From NCBI RefSeq assembly GCF_036850765.1, contig NC_089492.1, positions 292,600,590 to 292,664,589 of the forward strand: DNA of 64,000 nucleotides, written 5' to 3'. The stretch's first letter is position 1; each line of letters opens with the position of its first letter. The notes beneath the pieces are model-generated. The model searched no databases. It worked only from the letters and a program-made list of their open reading frames with translations, and had not been told where the DNA came from. Source of the stretch: Saccopteryx bilineata (lineage: Eukaryota; Chordata; Mammalia; Chiroptera; Emballonuridae). The position numbers and the translations under genes are program-made. Positions 1 to 10,712 of the stretch are shown here, piece after piece.

Positions 1-17
1 GGTTGCAAAGTGATTTT

Positions 18-386
18 TTATTTTTTGTATTTTTATGAAATTGGAAACAGGGAGGCAGTCAGACAGACTCTCACATGCGCCCGACTGGGATCCACCCGGC
101 ATACCTACCAGGGGGCGATGCTCTGCCCATCTAGGGTGTCCCTCTGCTGCAATCAGAGCCATTCTAGCACCTGAGGCAGAGGCCACAGAGCCATCCTCAG
201 CACCCCGGCAAACTTTGCTCCAGTGGAGTCCTGGTTGCGGGAGGGGAAGAGAGAGACAGAGAGGAAGGAGAGGGGGAGGGGTGGAGAAGTAGATGGGCGC
301 TTCTCCTGTGTGCCCTGGCCGGAATTGAATCCGGGACTCCTGCACGCCAGGCCAACACTCTACCACTGAGCCAACCGGCCAGGGCC
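18..386 (-). repeat. Rhin-1-type SINE
   Basis: tRNA-derived bat SINE in reverse: AT-rich tail, CTGAAGC-type body, then tRNA-like head ending GGCCAGGGC. It is flanked by a 13-bp target duplication GCAAAGTGATTTT at 5-17 and 387-399. Confidence 0.9.
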
Positions 387-429
387 GCAAAGTGATTTTA
401 ATCTTGCTTATGTGTTTTGTTTTCCCTTG

Positions 430-613
430 TTTGTTTTTTTTAAATTTTTTTATTTATTCATTTTAGAGAGGAGAGGGAGAGACAGAGAAAGAGAAGGGGG
501 GGGAGGAGCTGGAAGCATCATATGTGCCTTGACCAGGCAAGCCCAGGGTTTCGAACTGGCGACCGCAGCATTTCCAGGTCGACGCTTTATCCACTGCGCC
601 ACCATAGGTCAGG
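430..613 (-). repeat. tRNA-derived SINE, CCTGACCTGTGG family
   Basis: Reverse copy of the short family whose head reads CCTGACCTGTGGTGGCGCAG. It ends CACCATAGGTCAGGC and has a GA-rich pyrimidine tail and an A/T tract. A flanking TCCCTTG duplication is visible on both sides. Confidence 0.85.
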
Positions 614-685
614 CTCCCTTGGTTTTTTTGAAGACAGGATATAAGAGCCATCTACTTCCTCCATCATTCCAGCATCTCATCCTCA

Positions 686-884
686 GCTTTATTTATTTAT
701 TTATTTTTAATTTTTCCATTGACTTGATAGAGAAAGAGAAGCATCAACTCATTGGTACACTTAGTTGTTCCATTTAGTTGTGCACTTACTGATTGCTTTT
801 TATACATGCCCTGACTGGGGATGGAACGTGTGACCTTGACATGCCCAGATAATGCTCTATCCGCGATGCAACCCAGCCAAGGCT
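686..884 (-). repeat. older tRNA-derived SINE
   Basis: Reverse, diverged SINE with TTTATTTATTTATTT tail, AGAGAAGCATCAAC body and an end CCCAGCCAAGGC related to the GGCCAGGGC head. Confidence 0.65.
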
Positions 885-924
885 CCTCCTTTAGAAATGT
901 TTTCTTTTTTCTAAGTTGTATCAG

Positions 925-928
<4 letters not shown>

Positions 929-966
<38 letters not shown>

Positions 967-1285
967 CAGAGACAGAGGAGGACAGATAGGGACAGACAGG
1001 CAAAAAAGGAGAGAGATGAGAAGCATCAATTCTTCATTGTGGCACCTTAGTTGTTCATTGCTTTCTCATATGTGCCTTGACCAGGGGGCTACAGCAGAGT
1101 GAGTGACCCCTTGCTCAAGTCAGCGACCTTGGGCTCAAGCCAGAGAACTTTGGGCTCAAGCCAGTGACCACGGGGTCATGTCTATAATCCCACGCTCAAG
1201 CCGGTGACCTCGGGGTTTCGAACCTGAGCCCTTTGCGTCCCAGTCCAATCAATGCTCTATCCACTGCTCCACGGCCTGGTCAGGC
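929..1285 (-). repeat. CCTGACCAGGCGG-family SINE with (GT)n tail
   Basis: Reverse copy of the long SINE family (head CCTGACCAGGCGGTGGCGCA, ending here GGCCTGGTCAGGC at about 1285). Its tail is a (GT)17-type microsatellite at 929-963. Confidence 0.85.
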
Positions 1286-1300
1286 ATCAGCAGTCTTTTT

Positions 1301-1467
1301 TTTTTTTTTTTTTTAATATTCTATTCATTTTAGAGAGAAGAGAGGAGTAAGAGCAGGAAGCATCAACTCCTACACATGCCTTGACCAGGCAAGCCCAGGG
1401 TTTCAAACCAGTGACCTCAGCACTCCAGGTCAACGCTTTATCCACTGAGCCACCACAGGTGAGGCCC
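1301..1467 (-). repeat. CCTGACCTGTGG-family SINE
   Basis: Reverse copy with poly(T), TTCATTTTAGAGAG and CCACAGGTGAGGC. A 14-bp target duplication TCAGCAGTCTTTTT sits at 1287-1300 and 1468-1481. Confidence 0.88.
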
Positions 1468-1838
1468 TCAGCAGTCTTTTTAAATCTTCATTTTCTCCAA
1501 TGATCTCAGTAAAAAAAAAAATTTCCCCATTTCTGATGCAGGGTGTTTTTTTTGTAACTTTATCATATTTCTAACTCTGCTTAGCTCATGATGAAATATC
1601 CGGCTCAAATTTTTGTCTGTTTTCTGGGTCTCTTTCTGGCATGCCTTCCTTATCTGTAGGGATGCATCTTATTCTGTCTTTTTCTGGTGCTAAGTCTGAG
1701 GGATTTGATTACTACTCTGTCCTTTCCCATCCAACACAGAGCATTTCCCTGGGCTCCTGGGTGGGGTGTGAGTGGGCGGCCATAGCAACCAACCTTGCTA
1801 GCTCTGCTGTTGCAAAGGGTTAAAATAGAGGGCTTTCG

Positions 1839-2240
1839 GCCCTGGCTGGTTGGCTCAGCGGTAGAGCGTCGGCCTGGTGTGCGGGGAACCCCGGGTTCGA
1901 TTCCCGGCCAGGGCACACAGGAGAAGCGCCCATTTGCTTCTCCACCCCCACCCCCTCTCCTTCCTCTCTGTCTCTCTCTTCCCCTCCCGCAGCCAAGGCT
2001 CCATTGGAGCGAAGATGGCCTGGGCGCTGAGGATGGCTCCTTGGCCTCTGCCCCAAGCGCTAGAGTGGCTCTGGTCGCAGCAGAGCGACACCCCGGAGGG
2101 GCAGAGCATCGCCCCCTGGTGGGCAGAGCGTCGCCCCTGGTGGGCGTGCCGGGTGGATCCCGGTGGGGCGCATGCGGGAGTCTGTCTGTCTCTCCCCATT
2201 TCCAGCTTCAGAAAAAATACAAAAAAATAAAATAAAATGG
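1839..2240 (+). repeat. Rhin-1-type SINE, full length
   Basis: Forward copy with A box TTGGCTCAGCGG and B box GGTTCGATTCC, the CT-rich stretch, then CCAGCTTCAGAAAAAATAC and an A-rich tail. The target duplication AGGGCTTTCG is at 1829-1838 and 2241-2250. It is one of the least diverged copies here. Confidence 0.92.
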
Positions 2241-2949
2241 AGGGCTTTCGTGTCTGGGAGCCCTCCGCCCTCCCACCCTACACTGTCTCCGTCCTTTGCC
2301 CAGTGTGTGTCCTGCTCGCTTGGATTCTAGTCTGACATTCTGCTGTTCCCAGTCTCTTCTCCCTCGTAGGCAACCACTCTGATGCACCCTTACATTCACG
2401 TTTTATCATTTACCTCAACGCTGTGTTGTTGATCTCGTCTGTTATTTTTCCTCGACACCACATGTTTGAGGCATCCACATCGCAGTGTGCACAAATATTT
2501 CCTGGTTGTGGGGCGTGGCACAGGATTGCCAGTGTGTGCCTCTCCTCCACGTGTACTTGTCCTCACCCAGGAAGGACACAGGTAGCTGCATTATTATCAT
2601 GATGATGTTTCCAGGAAGACCCTCTCAATTATCTTCCTTAGGGACCATCATGAAAATTTCTCTAGGTGGGGGATGATGGGTCTCAAGGGGTTTGCAAATG
2701 TAATTCTGCCAATATTGGCAGTTCATTCTTGATGGCTAAGGCAGTGGGCACGCCCCCATTTCTCATGAACACTGGGTAGCATTCAGTTCTCCAGCTCTCG
2801 CCATCTGTTGGCTGTTTAACAGTAACCTGATTTTGTTTGAACTTGCTTTTTCCTGATTATGGAGACGTTGAGCATCGCTTAATATCCTCATTAGCCACTT
2901 TCATGTCCCCTCGTGCTAACTGCTGACTCATGTCCTCTCTACATTTTTT

Positions 2950-3302
2950 TTTGTTATTTATTTATTTATTTTTTACAGAGACAGAGAGTGAGTCAGAGAG
3001 AGGGATAGACAGGGACAGACAGACAGGACCGGAGAGAGATGAGAAGCATCAATCATTAGTTTTTTATTGCGCATTGCAACACCTTAGCTGTTCATTGATT
3101 GCTTTCCCATATGTGCCTTGACTACAGGCCTTCAGCAGACTGAGTGACCCCTTGCTCAAGCTAGCGACCTTGGGTTCAAGCTGGTGGGATTTTGCTCAAA
3201 CCAGATGAGCCCGCGCTCAAGCTGGCAACCTCGGCGTCTGGAACCTGGGTCCTCTGCATCCCAGTCCAACGCTCTATCCACTGCGCCACCGCCTGGTCAG
3301 GC
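2950..3302 (-). repeat. CCTGACCAGGCGG-family SINE
   Basis: Reverse copy from TTTATTTATTTATTTTTTAC to CGCCTGGTCAGGC, flanked by CTACATTTTTT duplications. Confidence 0.85.
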
Positions 3303-3427
3303 TACATTTTTTCCTTTGCTGTCACTTTTTCCTCTTGATTATCAAGAGTTCCATGACTATTCAGTGCTATCCTACAGGATTTTCTAGAATTGTGAAAATG
3401 TTCCTATCTATGCTGGATTCGTTTCTG

Positions 3428-3840
3428 AGGGTGGTTGTAGTGAATTACCACAAATTACAGGGCTTAAAACAACAGGGATGTGTTGTCACAGTTGGGAGCG
3501 GTGGGTCTTGCTGAAGCCCAGGCAGCAGGAAAAGCTGTTTTGGCCTCTCTCCAGCTTCTGGAGCTGCCTTTGGGTCGTTGGCTTGTGGACTTATCACTCC
3601 AGTGTCCAAGGATGCTTCTGTCACATGGCCTTCTCCTCTGAGTGCCTCTTCTGAATGCCTTCCTTTTCTTTTAGCAAGACACCACACTGGATTAGTGCCT
3701 ACTTTAATGAATTACAACCTTATAAATTTTAATTTGACTCCATCTGTAAAGACCCCTATTTCCAAATAAGGTCCCATTCGCCAGTACCAGGTTTTGACAT
3801 TGATCTTATCTTTTGGCAAACACAATGCAATCCACAGTAG
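3428..3840 (-). repeat. MaLR (MST/MLT1-like) LTR remnant, inverted
   Basis: Order and wording match the inverted mammalian MaLR LTR: ATTACCACAAATTACAGGGC, TTAAAACAACAG, CACAGTTGGGAG, TCACATGGCCTTCTCC, then CCTATTTCCAAATAAGGT and CACAATGCAATCC. It is diverged. The family name is from memory and unsearched. Confidence 0.65.
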
Positions 3841-4320
3841 ATGCTGGTCATTGTGGACATTGAGGACTTGAAACGTGGCTGGTCTGACGGAGAGACTGTA
3901 TTTTAAATTTTAATTGTTTCACTTAGGTAGCCACGTACAACTTAGGTAGCCATGTATGCTTAGTGGGCACTGTGCTGGACACAGTTCTAGACACGTACCT
4001 CTGACTGCTTTAGATGTTTCACTTGTGCTGTTAACAACGGACCTTTTATTTTTTTGCAGAGGCGTAAACGGCACCAGGTTCTAGACCAGTGCTTGATCCA
4101 GCAACCTCAGTACTTAAGTTCTGGCTAAGAAAGAATTCAGAGCCAGGACTCAAAATATAAGAGAAGGAATGAGCTCAGGAAACAAGTTACAGAGGCAAAA
4201 GAAGGTCCTTTGGAGATTAGGAGTAAGGTACACTGAGGAGGGGCATGGGAAAGGTGAGGGTGTGCTCCTGAGAGAGGAGAGGGGGAGTAGGCTGGGTTTC
4301 CAGCCTAACGCTTTTTTTTT

Positions 4321-4334
4321 TTTATTCATTATAG

Positions 4335-4381
<47 letters not shown>

Positions 4382-4502
4382 GGGGAGGAGCAGGAAGCAT
4401 CAACTCCCATATGTGCCTTGACCAGGCAAGCCCAGGGTTTTGAACCGGCAACCTCAGCGTTTCCAGGTTGACGCTTTATCCACTGTGCCACCACAGGTCA
4501 GC
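4321..4502 (-). repeat. CCTGACCTGTGG-family SINE with (GA)n
   Basis: Reverse copy holding an uninterrupted (GA)n run at about 4338-4378 and ending CCACAGGTCA at 4500. Target words CCTAACGCTTTT and CCTAATGCTTTT flank it, shared with the next SINE. Confidence 0.85.
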
Positions 4503-4518
4503 CTAATGCTTTTTTTTT

Positions 4519-4796
4519 TTCAAGTGAGAGGAGGGGAGATAGACAGACTCCCCCATGCACCTCAACTGGGATTCAGCCAGCAACCCCCATCTGGGGCTGA
4601 TGCTCAAATCAACCAAGTTATCCTCAGCACCTGGGCTGATGCTCAAGCCAGTTAAGCCACTGGCTGCAAGAGGGGAAGAGAGAGGGGAAGAGAAGCTGAT
4701 GGTCGTTCCTCATGTGTGCCTTGACCAAGGATCGAACCTGGGACTTCAACACACCATGCCAATACTCTTATCCACTGAGCCAACTGGCCAGGGCCC
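4519..4796 (-). repeat. older Rhin-1-related SINE
   Basis: Reverse diverged copy (AGATAGACAGACTCCCCCAT through GAGCCAACTGGCCAGGGC). It is followed by a third copy of the target word CCTAACACTTTT, so two SINEs used one site. Confidence 0.75.
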
Positions 4797-5710
4797 TAAC
4801 ACTTTTAAGAGTGGAGATCTTAGGGGAGGTCCTGGGGAGGATCTCAATGGGATATTCATCAGCTTTCCAGGTCTTGGGGCCAGCGCTGATGTCACTTGTC
4901 TGGTTTTGTTGCTTTTCTGGGCCTGGAGCCAAAACACTGGATCTAGATATATTTTGATGCAGATCAGAACCTCATTGGGACTTCATGCTTATGGGCTATT
5001 CTGCAGCCCCCTTGTTTGTCCCCCCTTCTAGAGAAGTCTAACCCACATGAGCAGTTATATGAAAGGTCAGGGGGGCTCTAAACTGCACAACCAGTGCTAT
5101 GCTAGGGGAGGAAAGGTCACCCTGGGGCTGAGGGCCTTGTCTTCCCAGTTTTGCCCATTGCTAGGTACCCGGGGCTTTCCACCTTGGTGACCTTCTGTAC
5201 CCGGTCCATCGTCCTGTTCTACCTGCCACAGATCCTCAGGGGGGTTAACTTGAAAGGGTCAAGTACTGATAGGTTCAGAGAAGGGAGTGAGAGAAGGTCC
5301 AGAGGGGGACTGCACCAAAGGTGAAGCCGGAGTGGAAGCCAAATGGCTCCAAAGGTGGAGCCTGAGAAAAAGCAGTCCCGGCAGAAGGCAAGCGGATACC
5401 AGAGGCAGGTCACAGGAGCCTTCCTATGCTGTCTTCTCTTTCTTCAAAGGTTCATTGGCCTCAGTTAATTCTAAAACTTCATTTTGCAAAGAGGCAACTT
5501 CAGATTCCTTAGTAACATTGGGAAGCCTCAAAATGCCACTCAAAATAGGTGTGCTCCATTTACTCTTGGCCATTTCAGAACTATGATTGTCCAATTCGGT
5601 TTTCAGAAAAGTTGAGAAATTTCAAACATTCCTCATGACAGATATTGATAGTCTAACATTGTCCATTTAGTTATAAAAGTGCACGAGGAGGGACCGTAGC
5701 TGTTTGGTGT

Positions 5711-5896
5711 TTGTTTTTTTTACTGTATTTATTGATTTTGGATAGAGGAGACAGAGAGAGAAAGGATGGGGTGGGGGAGGAATGGAAAGCATCAACTTGT
5801 TTCTCGTATGTGCCTTGACTAGGCAAGCCCAGGGTCTCAGACTGGCAACCTCAGCATTCCAGGTCGATGCTCTATCCACTGTGCCACCACAGGCCA
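5711..5896 (-). repeat. CCTGACCTGTGG-family SINE
   Basis: Reverse copy: TTGATTTTGGATAGAGGAG, AGCATCAACTTG, GGCAAGCCCAGGGTCTC, ending CCACCACAGGCCAGG. Confidence 0.8.
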
Positions 5897-5924
5897 GGTA
5901 GGACTGTACTTTGTATTTTTTTTT

Positions 5925-6102
5925 TTTTCAGAATTAAAAAAAATGTTTTACTTAATGATTTTAGCGAGAGAGGAATGGAGGGAGAGAGAGAGACAGACAG
6001 GAACATCAATCTGTTTCTGCATGTGCCCTGATTGGGGATCTAACTGGCAATCTTTGCAGTTCGGCATGACACTCTAACCAACCAAGCTATCTAGCCAGGG
6101 CA
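5925..6102 (-). repeat. older tRNA-derived SINE (Ves-like)
   Basis: Reverse copy: TTAATGATTTTAGCGAGAG, AACATCAATCTG, CCCTGATTGGGGATC, ending TATCTAGCCAGGGC. Confidence 0.7.
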
Positions 6103-6116
6103 GGACTGTAGTTTTT

Positions 6117-6510
6117 TGTTGTTGTTGTTTTTGTTTTTAAAATTTTTTTTGTATTTTTCTGAAGCTGGAAATGGGGAGGCAGTCAGACAGACTCCCGCAT
6201 GCGCCCAACCGAGATCCATCCGGCATGCCCACTAGGGGGCGATGCTCTGCCCATCTGGGGCGTCACTCTGTTGCATCCAGAGCCATTCTAGTGCGTGAGG
6301 CAGAGGCCCCAGAGCCATCCTCAGCGCCCAGGCCATCTTTGCTTCAATGGAGCCCTGGCTGCGGGAGGGGAAGAGAGAGACAGAGAGGAGGGAGAGGGGG
6401 AGGGGTGGAGAAGCAGATGGGCGCTTCTCTTGTGTGCCCTGGTCAGGAATCGAACCCAGGACTCCTGCACGCCAGGCTGACGCTCTACCACTGAGCCAAG
6501 CAGCCAGGGC
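6117..6510 (-). repeat. Rhin-1-type SINE
   Basis: Reverse full copy (GTATTTTTCTGAAGCTGG through GCAGCCAGGGC). The target duplication AGGACTGTAGTTTT is at 6103-6116 and 6511-6524. Confidence 0.9.
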
Positions 6511-6524
6511 AGGACTGTAGTTTT

Positions 6525-7541
6525 AAACATCAATTCAGTCAGGGTCCATGTAGAAAGGGCACCTTGAAAGTATTTAGATAACTCAGATCCCATTATTTAG
6601 GGACTTTTCTCCCAAACAGTCTAAAACAGCTTAAGTAAATTGCAGGCTTTGTACTGACCAGTCATCTTTAGGACAGCCTGGTCACAAAATGGTCAGCTGA
6701 GAGCTGAACAGCCAGTTCTGTAGAGAAAGCCTGCTCCTGAAAGAGCCTGGTGTCAGTGTGTGGAAACCCAGGGAAAGGCACCAAGACTGAAAAGCTACCT
6801 CAGCAGAGAGGTCAGGGAGAGACCAAAGGAAGAGGCTGCCACTCCAGTCTGGTAACTGGTAAAATTTATGAAAGGAAACTCACACACACTGTGTGCCTTG
6901 GGTAGCTGCAAGATAAACATCCTGGCACAACTTAGCAGGCGCCAGACAATTATATAGGGTAAGACGGAATCATCACACTACTACTACTACGTGACTATTC
7001 TCAGGTGCAGATAACATTCCAGAAACCAGCACATAGCAGGAGGCAGGGGAGGGGTGCTGGCTCGTTTCAGAACAAACATCGATGAGGTTCAAACAGTCTC
7101 CAGAGGGGTTTGAAGTGAACAATCTCCCTCCCCAGGGGTCTGGCATCAGAGGTCACATCTTGGAGCAGTAGATGAATTACAGTACAATTACAGTGGGACA
7201 GTCTGGTTCCAGATAGAATCAGATTGTTCACGGGGACACAAATAAACCAGTCCCAAGAAACAGTCTGAGGGGGTTAAGCCAGTGTCAAACGAGAGCTCAA
7301 AGAAAGCCTTTTAACAGAAAAAAAAAAAGACAAAACCCCCCAAAACTCGAAATAGATTCCTAGTAAAACCTGGAGAGCTTCAGAACGCAACAAGCACAAG
7401 CTCAGATCCAGGAGAAAATTTACCCTTTAGCTCCTAGGCCGCGGCAAAAAAACAAGGAGCTGAGATGGCTCTGTGGGCGCCACACCTGTTTGCTCACCAG
7501 CGCTGGAGCTATGCGGGGTGGGGGTGGGGGGTGTCCTCTGG
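6525..7541 (-). other. gene-free stretch, possibly retroviral leader/internal remnant
   Basis: No gene is seen. This stretch lies downstream, in the sense of the minus-strand LTR and primer site at 7542-7930, so its upper part (about 7300-7541) may be the retroviral leader. I could not identify an intact gag, pol or env frame. A short (CTA)n run is at about 6979-6991. Confidence 0.35.
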
Positions 7542-7559
7542 ATCCCGGATGAGCCCCAA
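7542..7559 (-). other. retroviral primer binding site, tRNA-Pro-like
   Basis: The minus strand reads TTGGGGCTCATCCGGGAT, differing at two positions from the gammaretroviral tRNA-Pro site as I recall it. It directly follows an LTR ending in CA, as expected for an endogenous retrovirus on the minus strand. Confidence 0.7.
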
Positions 7560-7562
7560 ATA

Positions 7563-7930
7563 TGCCAGACATAAGTAAAAAGACGGCCAGGTGTTCATTC
7601 AGCAAAAATGATTTATTCGCGGGGAGAAAAGACTGCCATCCGGAATGTGCAGCCAAGGCCAGCCAAGTGGAGGTTTCTGCCCGGAGAAAAATGGAAGTAC
7701 TTTTCGAGAGCGGAAAGAGGAAGTTGAGGACAGGGGCAGTTACTGTTGTGGAGCTCGATCCTGGCTCTAGAGCTGTCCCTGCAGGTTCTCCCAGTGACAC
7801 AGGTGTAAGAGCACCTCCCACACGCCCTTGTCTTGGTCAAGGTCTCCGTCATAAATGTTGACTCCTAGCATCATCTAGGCTTCCTCTCTCTCTCTCTCTC
7901 TACACATACATCCATAACTTCATTTAATGT
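7563..7930 (-). mobile_element. endogenous gammaretrovirus-like LTR
   Basis: About 370 bases on the minus strand end in GGCA next to the primer site and carry AATAAA at 7612-7617 (TTTATT on plus) with a following TGCTGAATG-type region. The start is set only roughly; a TGT near 7930 is a candidate. A (TC)n run is inside at about 7881-7902. No matching second LTR was found in the window, so the provirus is incomplete or its partner has diverged. Confidence 0.6.
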
Positions 7931-8298
7931 TACACTTTGCAGGGTTTCCGCGGGAGGGAATGGCAGACGCCTGCGCGAGCCTGGGGACGGGAGGTGACAG
8001 AGGGCAATGGCGTTGTCCCAGGAGAGGCGCGGGGCAGGGAGAGGAGGACGTGGAGCCTCCTGGGCCGGCCGACGGAGATGCGCAGAGCGGGTCTAAGCAG
8101 GCGCGACAGTTACCGCACTGGAGCTAGAACGCCGGACCCAAATGGGGTCTCGGGGCGCGCAGAGCCGGCGACAGGAACCCGCTCGCACCCAGTCAGCTCC
8201 CACGCCTGTCCGGGCTGGCGTGGCGTCACTCCCGTCGACGACAGCGGGACATTCGTGACGCCTCTTGCGTCATTCTCGGCGACGGCGGCGGGGCCTTG

Positions 8299-8306
8299 TG
8301 ACGTCA
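8299..8306. promoter_or_regulatory. CRE palindrome TGACGTCA
   Basis: A full palindromic cAMP response element sits about 330 bases upstream of the SSU72 ATG inside the CpG island. The surrounding 80 bases carry further TGACG/CGTCA half-sites (for example TTCGTGACGCC and TGCGTCATTC). CREB/ATF binding is an inference from the motif. Confidence 0.6.
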
Positions 8307-8533
8307 GGACGCCGGCGCGGGTCGGCCGGCCTCTTCTGGGAGGAACACTCGCCTCGGTGCTGCGCACTCCCGGAGCAGAGGCACGCCTGCCAATCCGGCC
8401 CCCGTTCGGTGGGTTTCCCTCTGCTCACTGCCGGGGCTCTGAGACCGCGCCGGGAGGCCTCTGAACGCCGTGTAGCCGCTCGCATCGCCCGTCCCGACGC
8501 GATACGTCGCCGGCGGCGCCGCTTGGCGTCATG

Positions 8534-8562
8534 ACTTCCGGGTGCCGTGGCCGCCATCTTCC
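8534..8562 (+). promoter_or_regulatory. ETS and YY1 core promoter sites of SSU72
   Basis: ACTTCCGGG (8534-8542) is an ETS/GABP motif and CGCCATCTT (8552-8560) is a YY1 motif in the orientation common near start sites of housekeeping genes. The pair lies 70-95 bases before the SSU72 ATG and probably positions the transcription start, which would leave a short 5' UTR. Confidence 0.6.
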
Positions 8563-8629
8563 TCGCGTGGAGGAACCGCGCCTGGGTGGGAGTCCGGAGC
8601 CCGAGAGCGCGGAGGGCGAGGCCGCCGCC

Positions 8630-8709
8630 ATGCCGTCGTCGCCGCTGCGGGTGGCGGTAGTCTGCTCGAGCAACCAAAACCGGAGCATGGAGGCGCACAA
8701 CATCCTCAG
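8630..8709 (+). CDS. SSU72: SSU72 coding exon 1
   Basis: Codes residues 1-26 plus two bases of codon 27 (Ser). It carries the phosphatase loop CSSNQNRS with nucleophile C12 and phosphate-binding R18. The donor is CAG|GTAGGT. The exon lies inside the CpG island. The reading frame stays open upstream to an in-frame ATG at 8531, discussed as a finding. Confidence 0.97.
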
Positions 8710-10674
8710 GTAGGTGGGGCCTCTCCCTGGCCCTACGCGACTCCTGGGCCCCCGGCTGACCGGCCGTGTCTCTGGCCCCGGCCCGTGTGGGGCGAGCCGG
8801 CCCCCCGAAGGAAACCTGAGGGGCTGCTTTGTCCGGGCTCGTTGGCTCCGGGAGGCCGAGCGCTGCGAGGAGTGGACAAGATTCGGTCGGCCGCGCGGTG
8901 ACCCCCACGTGGGTTTAGCTTCGCGGGAAAATTCAGATTCTACATCTAAACGTCCCCACCTTTCGGGGACCTCCGAGCGCCCCGTGAAGTCTCAGGGCCG
9001 GTGTGCTGGGTGCGCCCGCTTCGCGCACGTCGGCATCAGGGAGCCGTGGGGCCGGTGGACAGAGCTGAGTGAGACCGTAAGCCCAAGACCAAAGACCACG
9101 GTGAGGGTCCAGTAGGCGGTAGTGCCTGACGACTGTCCCCAAGGCGTGTCATGGATAAAAACTTTAGTGGAAAAGTGGCACGACAGAACCTTAGGAAAGG
9201 AGGCGGCTTTAAAAAAAGGGGGTTTTGGCCTATTCTGTTAACTTGATGAATTTGTGTATTGGCTCCTACCTCCATTGTCAGGTCTCATGTCAACCCCTCC
9301 TCCCCTGTCCTCGACTTGGTTTGGAGCTTGAAGTTGATATTTTCAGTATTAACGACTCTTCTGGGACCATGCTGTTACATGTTAAGTAAACGTTGATTCC
9401 CATTCGATCTAGTTTTTTTCTTTGGCCACTTGCCATTACTATTCAAGTTGGGGGTACACGTCAACTTTGATAAGTAAAACGAAGTGGAGCATGACCTGTG
9501 GTGGCACAGTGAGTGGATCAAGCCTCGACCTGAAGTGCTTAGGTCGCTGGTTCAAAACCCTGGGCTTGCCCAGTCAAGGCCCATATGGGAGTTGATGCTT
9601 CCTGCTCCTCCCCCTCCTCTCTCTTTTTTCTTCTCTCTCAAATGAATAAATAAAAAGCAAACAAAAAAGACAAAGTTGAAACTGCCTTTTCTTCCTAAGT
9701 TTTTATATGTGGACGTAAAGAGCAAGACTTGTTTTCTTTTACAGTCAGCTTTGACTCGAGTAACTTGGGGAAAAGTAGAGTTCTCTCACGTTCTGATTTT
9801 TTGTTGAAACCAGAAGTGTCAAGCAACCAGACTCTGCTAAATATAACTTTGGTTCTTCCCAACCTCTACTGCACTGTCCACACTCTTGGCTTAATGTCAC
9901 CTCTGGTAGAGTGGGATATGCTTTGAACCTAAGAAATCGATGTGAAGGTTGATTTTAAACTAAAACTTTTAAACTGTCAGGTTATTTTAAAACAGTAAAG
10001 TTTTAGTGTCTTTGATTAGAGTAACAGTTGATGTAGAGAGCGCCTCATTCTGCTGGTTCTGGGTGGGGGTCCTTTGTTTAAGTCCTCCTATAGCTGCATA
10101 ACAAAGTTGGGATGAAATCTTAGGAAAGGAAAACTTAAAAAAAAAATTGCCTGTGGTAACTTGGGTAGTGAAGTCTGTTTCAAAGGCATGGATATCTGTT
10201 GCCTGGGACAGTTCACTACAAGATGACAAGTCCTTTCTAGGTCAGAGTGGCAGGAGCTGGCACAACATCCTAGTAAAGACAGGTGAGAGAAGAGCCAGGT
10301 TAGGAACTCTGGAGTGCTCCTGCTTTTACCTGGTTTATCGTCTTTCCAATTTACTCATCAAAGGAACAGGCTCAGAATGAGGACAAAGGAGGTAAGTTTA
10401 GGGTATTGTTATGGTGAATGTGAAGTTATTTTAGACGTGAGTCTTTAAGTTTTGTAACTCCTACTTTGGAGGGGGTTATTTTCCTTTGTTAAAATAGTAT
10501 TTGTTGCCTGACCTGTGGTGACGCAGTGGATAAAGTGTCGGCCTGGAATGCTGAGGTCGTCGGTTCAAAACCCTGGGATTACCTGGTCAAGGCACATATG
10601 GGAGTTGATGCTTCCTGCTCCTCCCCTCTTCTCTCTCTCTCTCTCTCCTCCTTCTCTCCTCTCTAAAATGAATA

Positions 10675-10712
<38 letters not shown>

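Larger units (their letters stand above)
7940..8920 (+). promoter_or_regulatory. SSU72: SSU72 CpG-island promoter
   Basis: About 1 kb of CpG-rich sequence surrounds SSU72 exon 1, in sharp contrast to the AT-rich SINE-filled DNA upstream. No TATA box is seen at a useful distance from the ATG. It contains a perfect CRE, an ETS site and a YY1 site just upstream of the coding start, which is the usual layout of a ubiquitously expressed TATA-less promoter. The exact transcription start cannot be read from sequence alone; the ETS/YY1 pair suggests it lies near 8540-8600. Confidence 0.8.

Noticed and set aside
1839..1920. tRNA gene candidates at SINE heads (A and B boxes present)
   Set aside because: All are followed by SINE bodies and flanked by target duplications; folding and anticodon arms are degenerate. 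They are SINE heads, not tRNA genes.
4040..5640. Possible internal retroviral gene remnants on the minus strand
   Set aside because: Some LTR-like wording (for example GAATTCTTTCTTAGCC on the minus strand near 4130) is suggestive, but no gag, pol or env motif could be recognised, so it is not called.
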